The notes below the pieces were generated by a model. It was not told where the DNA came from. It searched no databases and worked only from the letters and a program-made list of their open reading frames with translations. Below, piece after piece: positions 53,235 through 62,101 of a stretch of DNA of 64,000 nt. The DNA comes from Paracoccus saliphilus (GTDB taxonomy: Bacteria; Pseudomonadota; Alphaproteobacteria; Rhodobacterales; Rhodobacteraceae), in contig NZ_CP067140.1 in the NCBI RefSeq assembly GCF_028553805.1, positions 3,658,001 to 3,722,000 on the forward strand, written 5' to 3'. The position numbers and the translations under genes are program-made. How positions within the stretch are numbered: position 1 is the stretch's first letter; the number at the start of each line of letters is the position of its first letter.

Positions 53235-53852
53235 ATGAATAATCCGATTGTCACCGCTATCGAGAACCGTGTCTCAACGAACCTTTTCGATGCAGGGAAG
53301 GCACTGACCGACGCGCAGATTGTCGAACTCACCAGCCTCGCCACGCGAGCACCCACGGCTTACAATCTCCAGAACTGGCGGTTCATCGCTGTCCGAAGCG
53401 CCGAGGCCAAGACCCGCCTGCAGGCGGCGGCCTACGGGCAGGCCAAGGTGACCGAGGCTGCGGTGACTTATATCGTCTGCGGGCAGCGGCCTGTTTCGAA
53501 GGTCATGGAAGAACGGCTGCAACCTTCCGTCGAGGCAGGCTTCATGCCTTCCGACTTGATCGGCGCATGGACGAAGGCGGTCGAGGATAGCTATAGCGGC
53601 AATGCGCAGATGCAGCGAGACGAGGCAGTCCGCACGGCAACACTGGGCGCTGCGTTCCTGATGTTCGCTGCGGAGGCCTTTGGCCTGACAACAGGACCGA
53701 TGGTTGGCTTCGATCCGGAGGCCGTCGCGCGCGAATTCAATCTGGCGACAAGCGAAATCCCTGTGGTGCTCATCGCGGTAGGGCATGCCAGAGAGGGCAA
53801 CTGGCCGCAGAAACCAAGGCTGCCAGTGTCGCAGGTTCTGGAATTTGCCTGA
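53235..53852 (+). CDS. Nitroreductase-family protein
   Basis: This 205-residue FMN-binding protein has RAPTAYNLQNWRFIAVRS, the family's S/T-x-x-N-x-Q-x-W/P-x-x FMN contact, and LGAAFLMFAAEAFGLTTGPM in the dimer core. It reduces nitroaromatics, quinones or other substrates with NAD(P)H. The ATG at 53235 is chosen; the frame opens at 53169. An EamA exporter gene follows 47 bases later. Confidence 0.8.
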   Translation: MNNPIVTAIENRVSTNLFDAGKALTDAQIVELTSLATRAPTAYNLQNWRFIAVRSAEAKTRLQAAAYGQAKVTEAAVTYIVCGQRPVSKVMEERLQPSVEAGFMPSDLIGAWTKAVEDSYSGNAQMQRDEAVRTATLGAAFLMFAAEAFGLTTGPMVGFDPEAVAREFNLATSEIPVVLIAVGHAREGNWPQKPRLPVSQVLEFA

Positions 53853-53899
53853 GATCATTCCTGCAAGCAAAAGCCTCTGATCCGTATGGGAGAAGATAA

Positions 53900-54841
53900 A
53901 TGAAAAATGGTGATGTGACGGGCGCGCATCTGGGAATGGTGCTATGGGCGGTCATCGTCGGCGCCTCCTTTCCCGTGGTTGGCCTGCTGAGCGAGGGGTT
54001 GCCGTCACTATTACTGACAGCAATGCGTTTCGCGATTGCGGCGCTGGCAATGCTGCCATTGGTGTGGCGGAGGGGGCCGAGGATTCCCGGTATCCGCGCC
54101 CTGCTGCTTTACGCGTCGATGGGGCTTTGTCTGGCTGGCTTCTTTGGCGTGATGTTTTGGGCTGCTCACCGGGTGAGCGCCTTGTCGATGTCGGCGCTGT
54201 TCGTATCGATGCCCCTGCTGGCTTACGGTGCTGGCAGGGCTTTCGGCATAGAGCCGCGCGCAACTTGTCTGCCGGCCATCCTTGCCCTGGGCGCAGTCGG
54301 AGCACTTGCCCTTGCGCTCGCTCAAAGTGGCGGCGATCTGGCGACATTGCAGTTTGGCTGGGGCGAGGCTGCGTTCTTGCTGGGCTGCATCGCATCAGCC
54401 CTTTACCCGGTCCTGTCCAAATGGGGGCTGGCTCGCGGCACCCTCTCACCCGATGCAGCCATTCGCACGTTCTGGAGCCTCGCCATGGGAGGCGCCCTGA
54501 TCGCATTGGCCGGACTTGCCATGGAGCCAGTGGCTGCCATGGCGAAGATGCAGCCCAAGGACATATTGCTGGTTGCCTATCTCGGGGTGTTTTCCAGCGG
54601 TGTCACCTTCTGGCTGATGCAGCGCGGAACCGGCGTGCTGACGCCGGGCGCGGTGACGGCTTACAGCTATCTTGCCCCGTTTGTGTCGATGCTGGTGTTG
54701 TTTGCCACACAACCGGAGGTCATTGGCTGGTATTGGTTGCCGGGCAGCGTGTTGGTAGTAACGGCGATGGTTTTGCTCTTCCGCACTGGAACCACGGAGC
54801 CTGCTGTTTCGCATAGCGATTTGGGGTCTTTACGCGACTAA
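53900..54841 (+). CDS. EamA/DMT-family transporter
   Basis: This 313-residue protein has ten hydrophobic segments in two EamA repeats (GMVLWAVIVGASFPVVGLLS and LLGCIASALYPVLSKWG). Such proteins export amino acids or metabolites. It is probably co-transcribed with the nitroreductase gene. Confidence 0.8.
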   Translation: MKNGDVTGAHLGMVLWAVIVGASFPVVGLLSEGLPSLLLTAMRFAIAALAMLPLVWRRGPRIPGIRALLLYASMGLCLAGFFGVMFWAAHRVSALSMSALFVSMPLLAYGAGRAFGIEPRATCLPAILALGAVGALALALAQSGGDLATLQFGWGEAAFLLGCIASALYPVLSKWGLARGTLSPDAAIRTFWSLAMGGALIALAGLAMEPVAAMAKMQPKDILLVAYLGVFSSGVTFWLMQRGTGVLTPGAVTAYSYLAPFVSMLVLFATQPEVIGWYWLPGSVLVVTAMVLLFRTGTTEPAVSHSDLGSLRD

Positions 54842-55372
54842 CTGGAATGACAGGACGCAGTCCAGGCAGGGTTCACGGCCATTCCGTCACAGGCTTCGGA
54901 TCGCAGTTAGTCACACTGGGCCATTCCTTGCCTCGCCATTCACCGACAACTCCTCCCGTGTCCCGGTAGAGGCACTTAGGGCTCTATCCACCGCGACATC
55001 ACCTGCGGCAGGCCAAGCCGCTGCTGCAGAAATTAACCGAAGGGACCTGCATTACGCTTGATCGATTGCATTCGGATTTTGCGATCGCAGCGAATGGCAG
55101 CTTCGACGGGCCTCACTGCCCTAACCAAAACCCACGCCGGACGGCCGCAATGGGCCGGGCAAATCGATGCAGTGCTTCCGGAGATCACAATCTTGCAAAG
55201 TTCACTTTCTGCGCATCGCTGAAACTGCCGTTCGCGCAACTGCGTAACTGGGATACCTAGCAGAGCGCGCTTCGCATGTCCGTTTTCGGAAGTTGACTTG
55301 TCCGTCGTCAGAACATTATGCGCAGATGGTTGCGTAAATTAGCGGAGTATAGGCCTCGTCATTGGGTTAATG
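54842..55372. other. Gene-free stretch
   Basis: I find no credible gene in these 531 bases. It contains gacggccgcaatgggccg-type sequence near 55140, also present near 50505 downstream of the SGNH hydrolase, suggesting a short dispersed repeat. It ends at the IS3 element. Confidence 0.4.
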
Positions 55373-56353
55373 TTACGCGGCGAGCTTGCGGTGTTGCAAG
55401 CGCCGGTGTTGGATGGTCTTTCGCTTGATCCTTTCGCGTTGTTTGATGATGGTGTCGGCCTTGTCAAAGTAGGCGTCGGCGGGTGTTACGTTGTTCAGGC
55501 TCTCATGGTATCGCCGGTGATTGTAGTGTTCGACGAAGGCCTCGATTTGGGCTTCGAGATCGCCCGGCAGGAAGTAGTTTTCCAGCAAGATGCGATTTTT
55601 GAGTGTCTGGTGCCAGCGCTCGATCTTGCCTTGGGTCTGGGGATGCAATGGAGCGCCACGCACATGGCTCATGCCTTGCGCCTCGATCCATTCAGCCAGT
55701 TCGCCGGCGATATAGCTCGGACCATTATCGCTGAGTAGCCGAGGCTTGTGGCGCACATGGGCCTGATCACAGCCTGAAGCACAGAGCGCCAGTTCCAGCG
55801 TATCGGTCACATCCTCGGCACGCATGGTGGTGCAGAGTTTCCAGGCGATGATGTAGCGCGAGTAATCGTCGAGCACGGTCGACAGATACACCCAGCCCCA
55901 ACCGATGATCTTGAAATAGGTGAAATCGGTTTGCCACATCTCGTTGGGGCGGCTGGTCTTGCGTTTGAACTCATCAGCCGCCTTGATCACCACGAAGGCT
56001 GGGCTGGTGATGAGGTCATGTGCCTTGAGCAGGCGATAGACCGTGGCTTCCGATACAAAGTAGCGCTTTTCGTCGGTGAACCGCACTGCCAACTCTCGGG
56101 GGGACAGCTCGGACTGCTCCAGCGCCATCTCGATGATCTGGTCATGGATCGCAGTGGGGATTCGGTTCCAGACCCGGCCTGGCGCGGATGGACGGTCCTC
56201 CAGCGCTTCAGGGCCGCCTGCCAGATATAGATCATACCAGCGGTAAAAGGTTCGGCGTGCGATGCCCAACTGCTCCAGCGTGCGCTTTGTCGGCAGGTGG
56301 GATTGCTCGACGATCCGGATAATCTCGAGCTTCTCAGCTGCGGGATACCTCAT
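55373..56353 (-). mobile_element. IS3-family transposase OrfB
   Basis: This 326-residue integrase-core transposase starts MRYPAAEKLEIIRIVEQSHL. Its DDE catalytic core is WQTDFTYFKIIG (first Asp), LLSDNGPSYIAGE (second) and GKIERWHQTLKNRI (Glu), and an HTH domain comes before it. OrfB looks intact. OrfA lies upstream and is interrupted by a stop. Confidence 0.9.
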
Positions 56354-56772
56354 TCGTCGACCTCCCCATCCGCGATCATGCTTTTTTTAAGCAGCCGGTT
56401 TTCCAGCGTCAGATCGGCGACGCATTCCTTCAGGTCATGTGCCTCACGGCGCAAGCCCTTCACCTCGTCGGTGGTTGCTGCCCGGACCGTGTCACCAGCC
56501 AGCCGACGCTTGCCGTTCGGCGTGGCCTCGAACCGGTGGCGGCTCACGCCTCACTCCATGAACTCCTTGGACCATGTGTAATACAGGCTTTGGGCGATCC
56601 CTTCGCGGCGGCATAGCTCCGCAATGCTGTCATCGCCACGTAAGCCTTCCAGCACGATCCGGATCTTGTCCTCCGCCGAGAAGTGGCGCCGCGTCTTGCG
56701 GCGGATATCTTTCACCACCTGTTCGGCGGGGGCTTTGGAGGGTGATTTCGATTTTGAGGATTTGGGTCTCAT
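56350..56772 (-). pseudogene. IS3-family OrfA with in-frame stop
   Basis: The first part (56772-56551) reads HFSAEDKIRIVLEGLRGDDS and YYTWSKEFME, then TGA. The same frame continues GKRRLAGDTVRAATTDEVKG to KKSMIADGEVDE, overlapping the OrfB start. An insertion of about a dozen codons including the stop separates the halves relative to related elements. Readthrough or restart at a GTG at 56547 would be needed for function. Confidence 0.8.
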
Positions 56773-56810
56773 CTGCGTTCCTTCGTCACTCCGACGAGAC
56801 CCAAATCCTC
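56756..56810 (-). promoter_or_regulatory. Hairpin over the OrfA start of the IS3 element
   Basis: gaggatttgggtctc (56756-56770) and gagacccaaatcctc (56796-56810) are perfect 15-bp inverted repeats with a 25-base loop containing the AAGGA ribosome site. One arm is the first codons of OrfA. Transcripts entering from outside would fold and hide the start, a protection known from other IS elements. Confidence 0.65.
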
Positions 56811-56909
56811 CTTAAATCACAACCTCAAATCTGTGCCATGGGTGCTGACGGCCAACAGTTGACTGTTTAGAAAGGACGTCGCAGGTTGGTATAAATTGGG
56901 AGGGACTAA

Positions 56910-57314
56910 TTGCGGCTTGTTGTTTCGACTGCGAGCGATGGTGCGTGTACGGCCAACTTGTTGGCATCGCGGATCCGGAGTTATCTCTGCCGAATTGCCG
57001 CCGATCAGGCGGTTCCCATCACCTATCAAGCACTTGCCAAGGCCTTGGATCTCTCACCGCCGAATACGATCCATCAACTCACAGTCGCGTTGGAATACCT
57101 GATTGAGGCGGACACCGCCGCCGCCCGCCCGTTGATCGCAGCGCTCGTGATCAGCAAGGCACGGCATGGATTGCCCGCGCCGGGCTTTTTCGACTGCGCG
57201 CGGCGCGTTGGGCGCTTCGACGGTGATCCGTCGGGATCGGAGGACCCAGCCTTCTACGCGGCAGAGTTCAAAAAGGCCGTCGAATTTTGGCGCGCGGCCG
57301 CCGAAGACTTGTAG
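56910..57314 (+). CDS. Conserved hypothetical protein
   Basis: This protein of up to 134 residues contains VPITYQALAKALDLSPPNTI, then ALEYLIEADTAAARPLIAAL and GLPAPGFFDCARRVGRFDG. Proteins with this pattern occur in Rhodobacteraceae without an assigned role; the first part looks like a small winged helix. The start is unclear (TTG at 56910 is used), and the IS3 insertion just upstream may have removed the original 5' end. Confidence 0.6.
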   Translation: MRLVVSTASDGACTANLLASRIRSYLCRIAADQAVPITYQALAKALDLSPPNTIHQLTVALEYLIEADTAAARPLIAALVISKARHGLPAPGFFDCARRVGRFDGDPSGSEDPAFYAAEFKKAVEFWRAAAEDL

Positions 57315-57542
57315 TCAGGTTTCCAAGTTTGGAAGCCATCCTGAAGATCGGGATTAAAAAAACTCTTTGGCACGACTTACCAGAAGCGTTCGGCCCAAGC
57401 CGGCCGCTCGTCGTGACCTCGCTACGTTGCGGTACAGCCCGTGGAACCGGCCGTTAGTACATCGTGCAGCATTTCCGGAACACGAACGGCGAAAGCGCAA
57501 ACGGAGCAAATGTTGGTTGAAACCATTCGAATGTCTGCGGTT

Positions 57543-58193
57543 TCAGTCGGAAGAAGAGCTCCTGCTAAAGACTGCATATTGAGCCTCGAATGCGCGCTTA
57601 TACGCGGGGCGTTCAGTCCCCCGTGCGATGTAGTCCCTGAAAGTCGGGTAGTCTTCCAATATTCCAGACCCTTCCAGCCTTCGTAGAGCATGGATCATAA
57701 GAATATCGGCTGCACTGAATGTCCCAACGAGCCAGTTGGCCCCTCCGAACCAAGCGGCAAGTTGGTCCAGTCGGTTCCGTATGCGTTCATCGACCATGGT
57801 GAAACGTTCACCTTGCCAGCTTTTACCCTCTTCAAAGTATTTTACGTAATCACGCTCTACAATGGGGGGTTCGACAGTGTTCAGCGCGGCGAACATCCAA
57901 CTGATAGCATTCGCGCGGGCGATTTTGTCTGTCGGCAGAAGGCCAGAATGACTTTCCGCAATATGGAATACGATGGCCCCTGACTCGAAGGTTGCAAGTT
58001 CGCCATCTTCATAGGTCGGGATTTGTCCAAAGGGGTTAACCCTGAGGTGCGGCGGTTCCTTCATTTCGGTGAAGGAAACAAGTCGGACGTCGTATGGCTG
58101 ACCGACTTCTTCGAAAGCCCAGCGCACCGGCATATCCCGCGCCAGCCCCATTCCCCTATCAGGTGAAGACTTGAAAGCTGTTATTGTAGGCAT
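57543..58193 (-). CDS. Glutathione S-transferase-like protein
   Basis: This 216-residue protein has thioredoxin-fold domain AFEEVGQPYDVRLVSF, then VNPFGQIPTYEDGELATFES, with the cis-Pro and the ES glutathione contact. The helical C-terminal domain contains WLVGTFSAADILMIHALRRL with the GST N-capping S/T-x-x-D motif. It conjugates or reduces electrophiles with glutathione. It is a single gene, and 57315-57542 downstream holds nothing clear. Confidence 0.85.
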   Translation of the reverse strand: MPTITAFKSSPDRGMGLARDMPVRWAFEEVGQPYDVRLVSFTEMKEPPHLRVNPFGQIPTYEDGELATFESGAIVFHIAESHSGLLPTDKIARANAISWMFAALNTVEPPIVERDYVKYFEEGKSWQGERFTMVDERIRNRLDQLAAWFGGANWLVGTFSAADILMIHALRRLEGSGILEDYPTFRDYIARGTERPAYKRAFEAQYAVFSRSSSSD

Positions 58194-58370
58194 TTGGACT
58201 GACCTATCAGATGGTTTGTTTTCGCCACTTACGCAACTGCCTCACCATACCTGACATTCATGCAGAACGCAGCATCGGTGAATCTGGGCTGATGCTGTTG
58301 AAAAACTCTGGGCTTGATCGGGATCGAGGCTTCTGATTCCCATTGGTTACAGGGTTCTGGAGGGATTGCG

Positions 58371-59902
58371 ATGCTTGGAAGGCAGAAGGTCCATACCCGG
58401 CTTTTCTACGAGTTCGATCTCGAGACGCACATCCCCCCGACCATCTCCTTCGGGGTATTGACCGCTTCCTGGATCTGACCGGTCTGCACGAGGAGATGCG
58501 CGGTTTCTACAGCCACACCGGTCGACCCTCTATCGATCCTGAACTCATGATCCGGATGCTGGTGATCGGCTATGTCATGGGGCTGCGGTCCGAGCGGCGT
58601 GTCTGCCAGGAAGTTCACCTCAACCTCGCTTATCGCTGGTTCTGCCGGCTCGGACTCGAGGACACGGTGCCGGATCACTCGAGTTTCTCGAAGCTTCGAC
58701 ATGGCAAGTTCCGCGACAGCGATATCTTCCGTCACGTCTTCGAGCGCGTGGTTGCCCAGTGCATTGCCCATGGCCTGGTCGGCGGTCAGGGCTTTGCCGT
58801 CGATGCCAGCCTGATCAGCGCCGATGTCCACAAGCAGAGCTCCAGCCGCCAGAGCGAATGGGACGCCTCAACCATCGATCCGGCGGAGGCCCCGAGGGCG
58901 GTGCGCGAGTATCTCGACACGCTCGATGAGGAAGCCTTCGGTGCAGCCACGCCCGTCAAACCCAAGTTCGCGGCCCATGCCGATCCCGCCAGTCAGTGGA
59001 CGACAGCGCGCAAAGGGCCGGCCTTCTTCGCTTGTTCGGACAACTACCTGATCGACACGGATCACGGGATCATCATGGATGTTGAAGCGAGCCGTTCGGT
59101 TCGGCAGGCCGAGGTCGGCTCCACGCTTACGATGCTGGACCGCACGACAGAGCGCTTCGATATCCGCCCGGATTGGCTGGTGGCCGATACGGCCTTTGGC
59201 TCCGAAGAAAGCCTGGTCGAGATCGTCCTGAAGCGGCAGAACCTGCCCTTCATCCCGGTGATCGACAAGGGTGAGCGTACTGACGGCACGTTTTCACGTT
59301 CCGACTTCACCTGGGATGAAGAGAATGGGGCCACACGCACGATGCTGGGCCGGGTAAAGGACAGGTTCGATCCGTATCCCGAAAGGCTGATTGCCGACAC
59401 CGCCTATGGTACCGGACCGATACTGGGCTGGCTGGTCGACCGCAAGATTGCTCCCCACATACCCGTCTTCGACAAGTCTGGGCGCGCCGACGGAACATGG
59501 ACACGGGCCGACTTCGAATGGGACGCGAAGAACGATCGATACATCTGCCCCGAGGGCCACGAGCTGAAGCAGGTTCGCCGCTACTATTCCGATCCGAACC
59601 GGGGACCAACCGGCAAGGGACGCGCCAAATATCGCGCCCTGAAACTGACCTGTCAGGTTTGTCCGTCGAAACAGAAATGCTGCCCGAACGCCGATGCCAG
59701 ATCGATCACCCGCGAAGAACACGAGAACGCCCGCCAAGTCGCGCGCGACATCGCCAAGACCAAGCAATACGACGTCTCGATGAAGCTTCGAAAGAAAGTC
59801 GAGATGCTCTTCGCCCACCTCAAGCGCATCCTCGGCCTAAATCGGCTCCGATTACGCGGCCCATGCGGCGTAAATGATGAATTCCTCTGGTCTGCCCCCT
59901 GA
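58371..59902 (+). mobile_element. IS1182-family transposase, frameshifted, chimeric and 3'-truncated
   Basis: The N-terminus MLGRQKVHTRLFYEFDLETH starts at 58371. The main frame resumes as PDHLLRGIDRFLDLTG after a C6 run at 58433-58438, where one base is missing. The DDE region is duplicated: LVADTAFGSEESLVEIVLK with FSRSDFTWDEENG, then [19 protein letters not shown] with [13 protein letters not shown]. It therefore looks like a fusion of two related transposases. The C-terminus stops at FLWSAP where an IS3 fragment begins. Bases 59401-59896 match 25256-25751 almost exactly. The left end is near 58290 (gttgaaaaactctggg). Confidence 0.8.
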
Positions 59903-59952
59903 AAATTGGTCCTCCCTGAAGTAGGCTTTTGAGCCAGATGGAGGATGAAGGA

Positions 59953-60267
59953 ATGCCCCAGAAGAAGCACAAACCTGAGGAAATCGTCGCCAAGCTCCGG
60001 CAAGTCGATGTGTTGGTTTCGCAAGGCCGCTCTGTAGCTGAAGCAGTTCGCTCGATCGGAGTGACGCAATTCACCTATTACCGTTGGCGCAAGGAGTTCG
60101 GTGGCCTGAAGACCGACCAAGTGAAGCGTCTCAAGGACCTCGAGAAAGAGAACGAGCGGTTGCGGAAGGCAGTTTCCGACCTGACGCTTGAGAAGCTGAT
60201 CCTGCGGGATGAGGTATGGAATGCCACTGGTTCGAATGACATGCCGAATGCATCGGGAAACTTCTGA
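59953..60267 (+). mobile_element. IS3-family OrfA
   Basis: This 104-residue HTH protein reads PEEIVAKLRQVDVLVSQGRS, then FTYYRWRKEFGGLKTDQVKR and the leucine-zipper-like ENERLRKAVSDLTLEKLILR, ending NASGNF. The ending is longer than in related elements (WNATGSNDMPNAS inserted). It precedes a truncated OrfB in the -1 frame. Confidence 0.85.
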
Positions 60268-60524
60268 GCCCCGCCCGTCGCCGTGCCTGCGTCGATCATG
60301 TCAGGCAGAAGTTTCGGGTCTCGGAACGGTTTGCCTGCCGGGTTCTCGGGCAGCACCGCTCGACACAGCGGAAAGTGCCGCGTAAGCGGGCCGATGAAGA
60401 CGCGTTGACCGCGGATATCATCGCACTCGCCAGCCAGTATGGGCGCTATGGCTACCGCCGGATCACGGCCTTGCTGCGACAGGCCGGATGGGCTGTGAAT
60501 CCGAATCCGCCCAGGCGCAGGTAG
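60261..60524 (+). pseudogene. IS3-family OrfB, truncated
   Basis: The frame reads LSPARRRACVDHVRQKFRVS, then CRVLGQHRSTQRKVPR and YGRYGYRRITALLRQAGWAV before unrelated sequence. Only the N-terminal HTH part remains; the DDE core is deleted. Bases 60525-60631 are featureless. Confidence 0.8.
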
Positions 60525-60631
60525 GGCGGATTGACATCCATCATTGACAAACCGCGCTCCGGTCGCTCTCGCGGCGGCCGGGCGCCCTTCATGAAACCTG
60601 GAGGGTATTGGCGTCGAGACCCCGCGCCGAT

Positions 60632-60960
60632 TCACACTCCCCACCAGCGCAGCGTCAGTTTCAGATGATGCTCGATCCGATCGACCACCGCATCGCTGTC
60701 CCCGCTCTCCAATGCCGCGATGATTTCCAGATGTTCTCGCATGGCAGGCACCACTCGGTCAGCCAAAAAACTGCGGGCATTCTGAATGATTGCGATGCGG
60801 TTGCGATTCGTCACATAGGCCTGCTGCAGGAATGGATTGTCGAGACCTGAAGCCATGAAATCATGCGGATCGACAGTTCGTTCGGACCTGCCCGCCGGAC
60901 GAATCGTATCGACGGAAAGCTGCAGCAGTGCAATGCGTGAGGCGGCATCCGCCGGCTGCC
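60632..60960 (-). pseudogene. GntR/FadR-type regulator, C-terminal FCD domain only
   Basis: Leftward frame: PADAASRIALLQLSVDTIRP, then FMASGLDNPFLQQAYVTNRN and EHLEIIAALESGDSDAVVDR. This is the end of a FadR-type ligand domain (NPFL and EH-x-x-I-x-x-AL-x-x-GD). The DNA-binding N-terminus is absent, and a stop precedes the fragment next to the dehydrogenase stop. It was probably the regulator of the adjacent catabolic genes. Confidence 0.6.
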
Positions 60961-60979
60961 ACTTTCAGAAACACGTGCA

Positions 60980-62035
60980 TCAGCCAGACGCCTCTACCAA
61001 AATCTTGACCTGCGATTTTTCGGCAACCAGCACCTCGAAACCCTGTTCCACGATGTCGTCCAGCTTGATCCGCTTGGTCACCAGTCGTTCGGCGCTGAAA
61101 TAGCCCTGAACCATCAGTGCCATCACGGCTGGATAGACGTTGCGATAGGCAATGGTCCCTTTCAACTGCCGTTCTTTCAGAACGACGGTATTGGGCTGGA
61201 AGGCAGCATCGCTTTCCCAGATCGATACGATCAGGACTTGCCCCTCATGCGTGGTTGCGTCGATGCACTGGGACAGCACCGCCGGTACGCCGGTTACCTC
61301 GAAAGCGACATCGACGCCGCTGCCGGTCGCTTCCCGGATTGCGGCGACAGCGTCGGTATCGCCCGGACTGACAGCACTGGTCGCGCCCAGTTCCATCGCC
61401 ATGGTCCGGCGTTGTTCGGACGGTTCAACCACGTGAATTTCGGCGGCTCCGGCGACGCGGAGGGCCTCGACCACCAAAAGGCCGATAGGTCCGGCACCGA
61501 ACACCGCCGCCTTGTCACCCGCCTTGATCCGGCTCAGCCGAACGGCATGCAATGCCACCGCCGCCGGCTCGACCATTGCCCCCTGCTCCATCGGCAGTTC
61601 ATCCGGCATCTTGTGAACCATATGCGCGGGCACAACCGAATATGCAGCAAAGCCGCCATGGCCACCCGACAGCCCGACAAAGCCGAGGCTATCGCAAAGA
61701 TTGTATTTTCCCTCTCGGCAGGCCTGACACTCGCCGCAGGCAAAGATCGGCTCGATGGCAACACGGTCGCCCACGGTCAATCCATCGACCCCATCGCCCA
61801 ATTCGCTGACGGTGCCGCAATATTCGTGCCCCATGGTGATCGGGGCCTTGCCACGGCTGAGAGGGTGAGGCTGATCCACCGGAACGAAAATCGGCCCAGC
61901 CAGATACTCATGCAGATCGCTACCGCAGATCCCGGTCCATGCGACCTTGATCTTCACCTCTCCCGGTCCGGGATCTGGTTCATCGATCTCTTCCACGCGA
62001 AGATCCTTCGCGGCATACCAACGGGCAGCCTTCAT
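60980..62035 (-). CDS. Zinc-dependent dehydrogenase, (R,R)-butanediol dehydrogenase type
   Basis: This 351-residue medium-chain dehydrogenase has catalytic zinc motif GICGSDLHEY and GHEYCGTV, structural zinc cysteines CGECQACREGKYNLC, and NAD fold VFGAGPIGLLVVEAL. LAGPIFVPVDQPHPLSRG is typical of 2,3-butanediol dehydrogenases. It oxidises acetoin/butanediol or another vicinal diol. It lies 66 bases after the monooxygenase on the same strand, suggesting a Baeyer-Villiger-type ketone or diol pathway, with a broken GntR gene downstream. Confidence 0.85.
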   Translation of the reverse strand: MKAARWYAAKDLRVEEIDEPDPGPGEVKIKVAWTGICGSDLHEYLAGPIFVPVDQPHPLSRGKAPITMGHEYCGTVSELGDGVDGLTVGDRVAIEPIFACGECQACREGKYNLCDSLGFVGLSGGHGGFAAYSVVPAHMVHKMPDELPMEQGAMVEPAAVALHAVRLSRIKAGDKAAVFGAGPIGLLVVEALRVAGAAEIHVVEPSEQRRTMAMELGATSAVSPGDTDAVAAIREATGSGVDVAFEVTGVPAVLSQCIDATTHEGQVLIVSIWESDAAFQPNTVVLKERQLKGTIAYRNVYPAVMALMVQGYFSAERLVTKRIKLDDIVEQGFEVLVAEKSQVKILVEASG

Positions 62036-62101
62036 GGCGTTTCTCCTTGTCTAAAAAAATCCGGTTCGTCCGGGACGGCTGCCCCGGACGATCAGGTGGC
62101 A

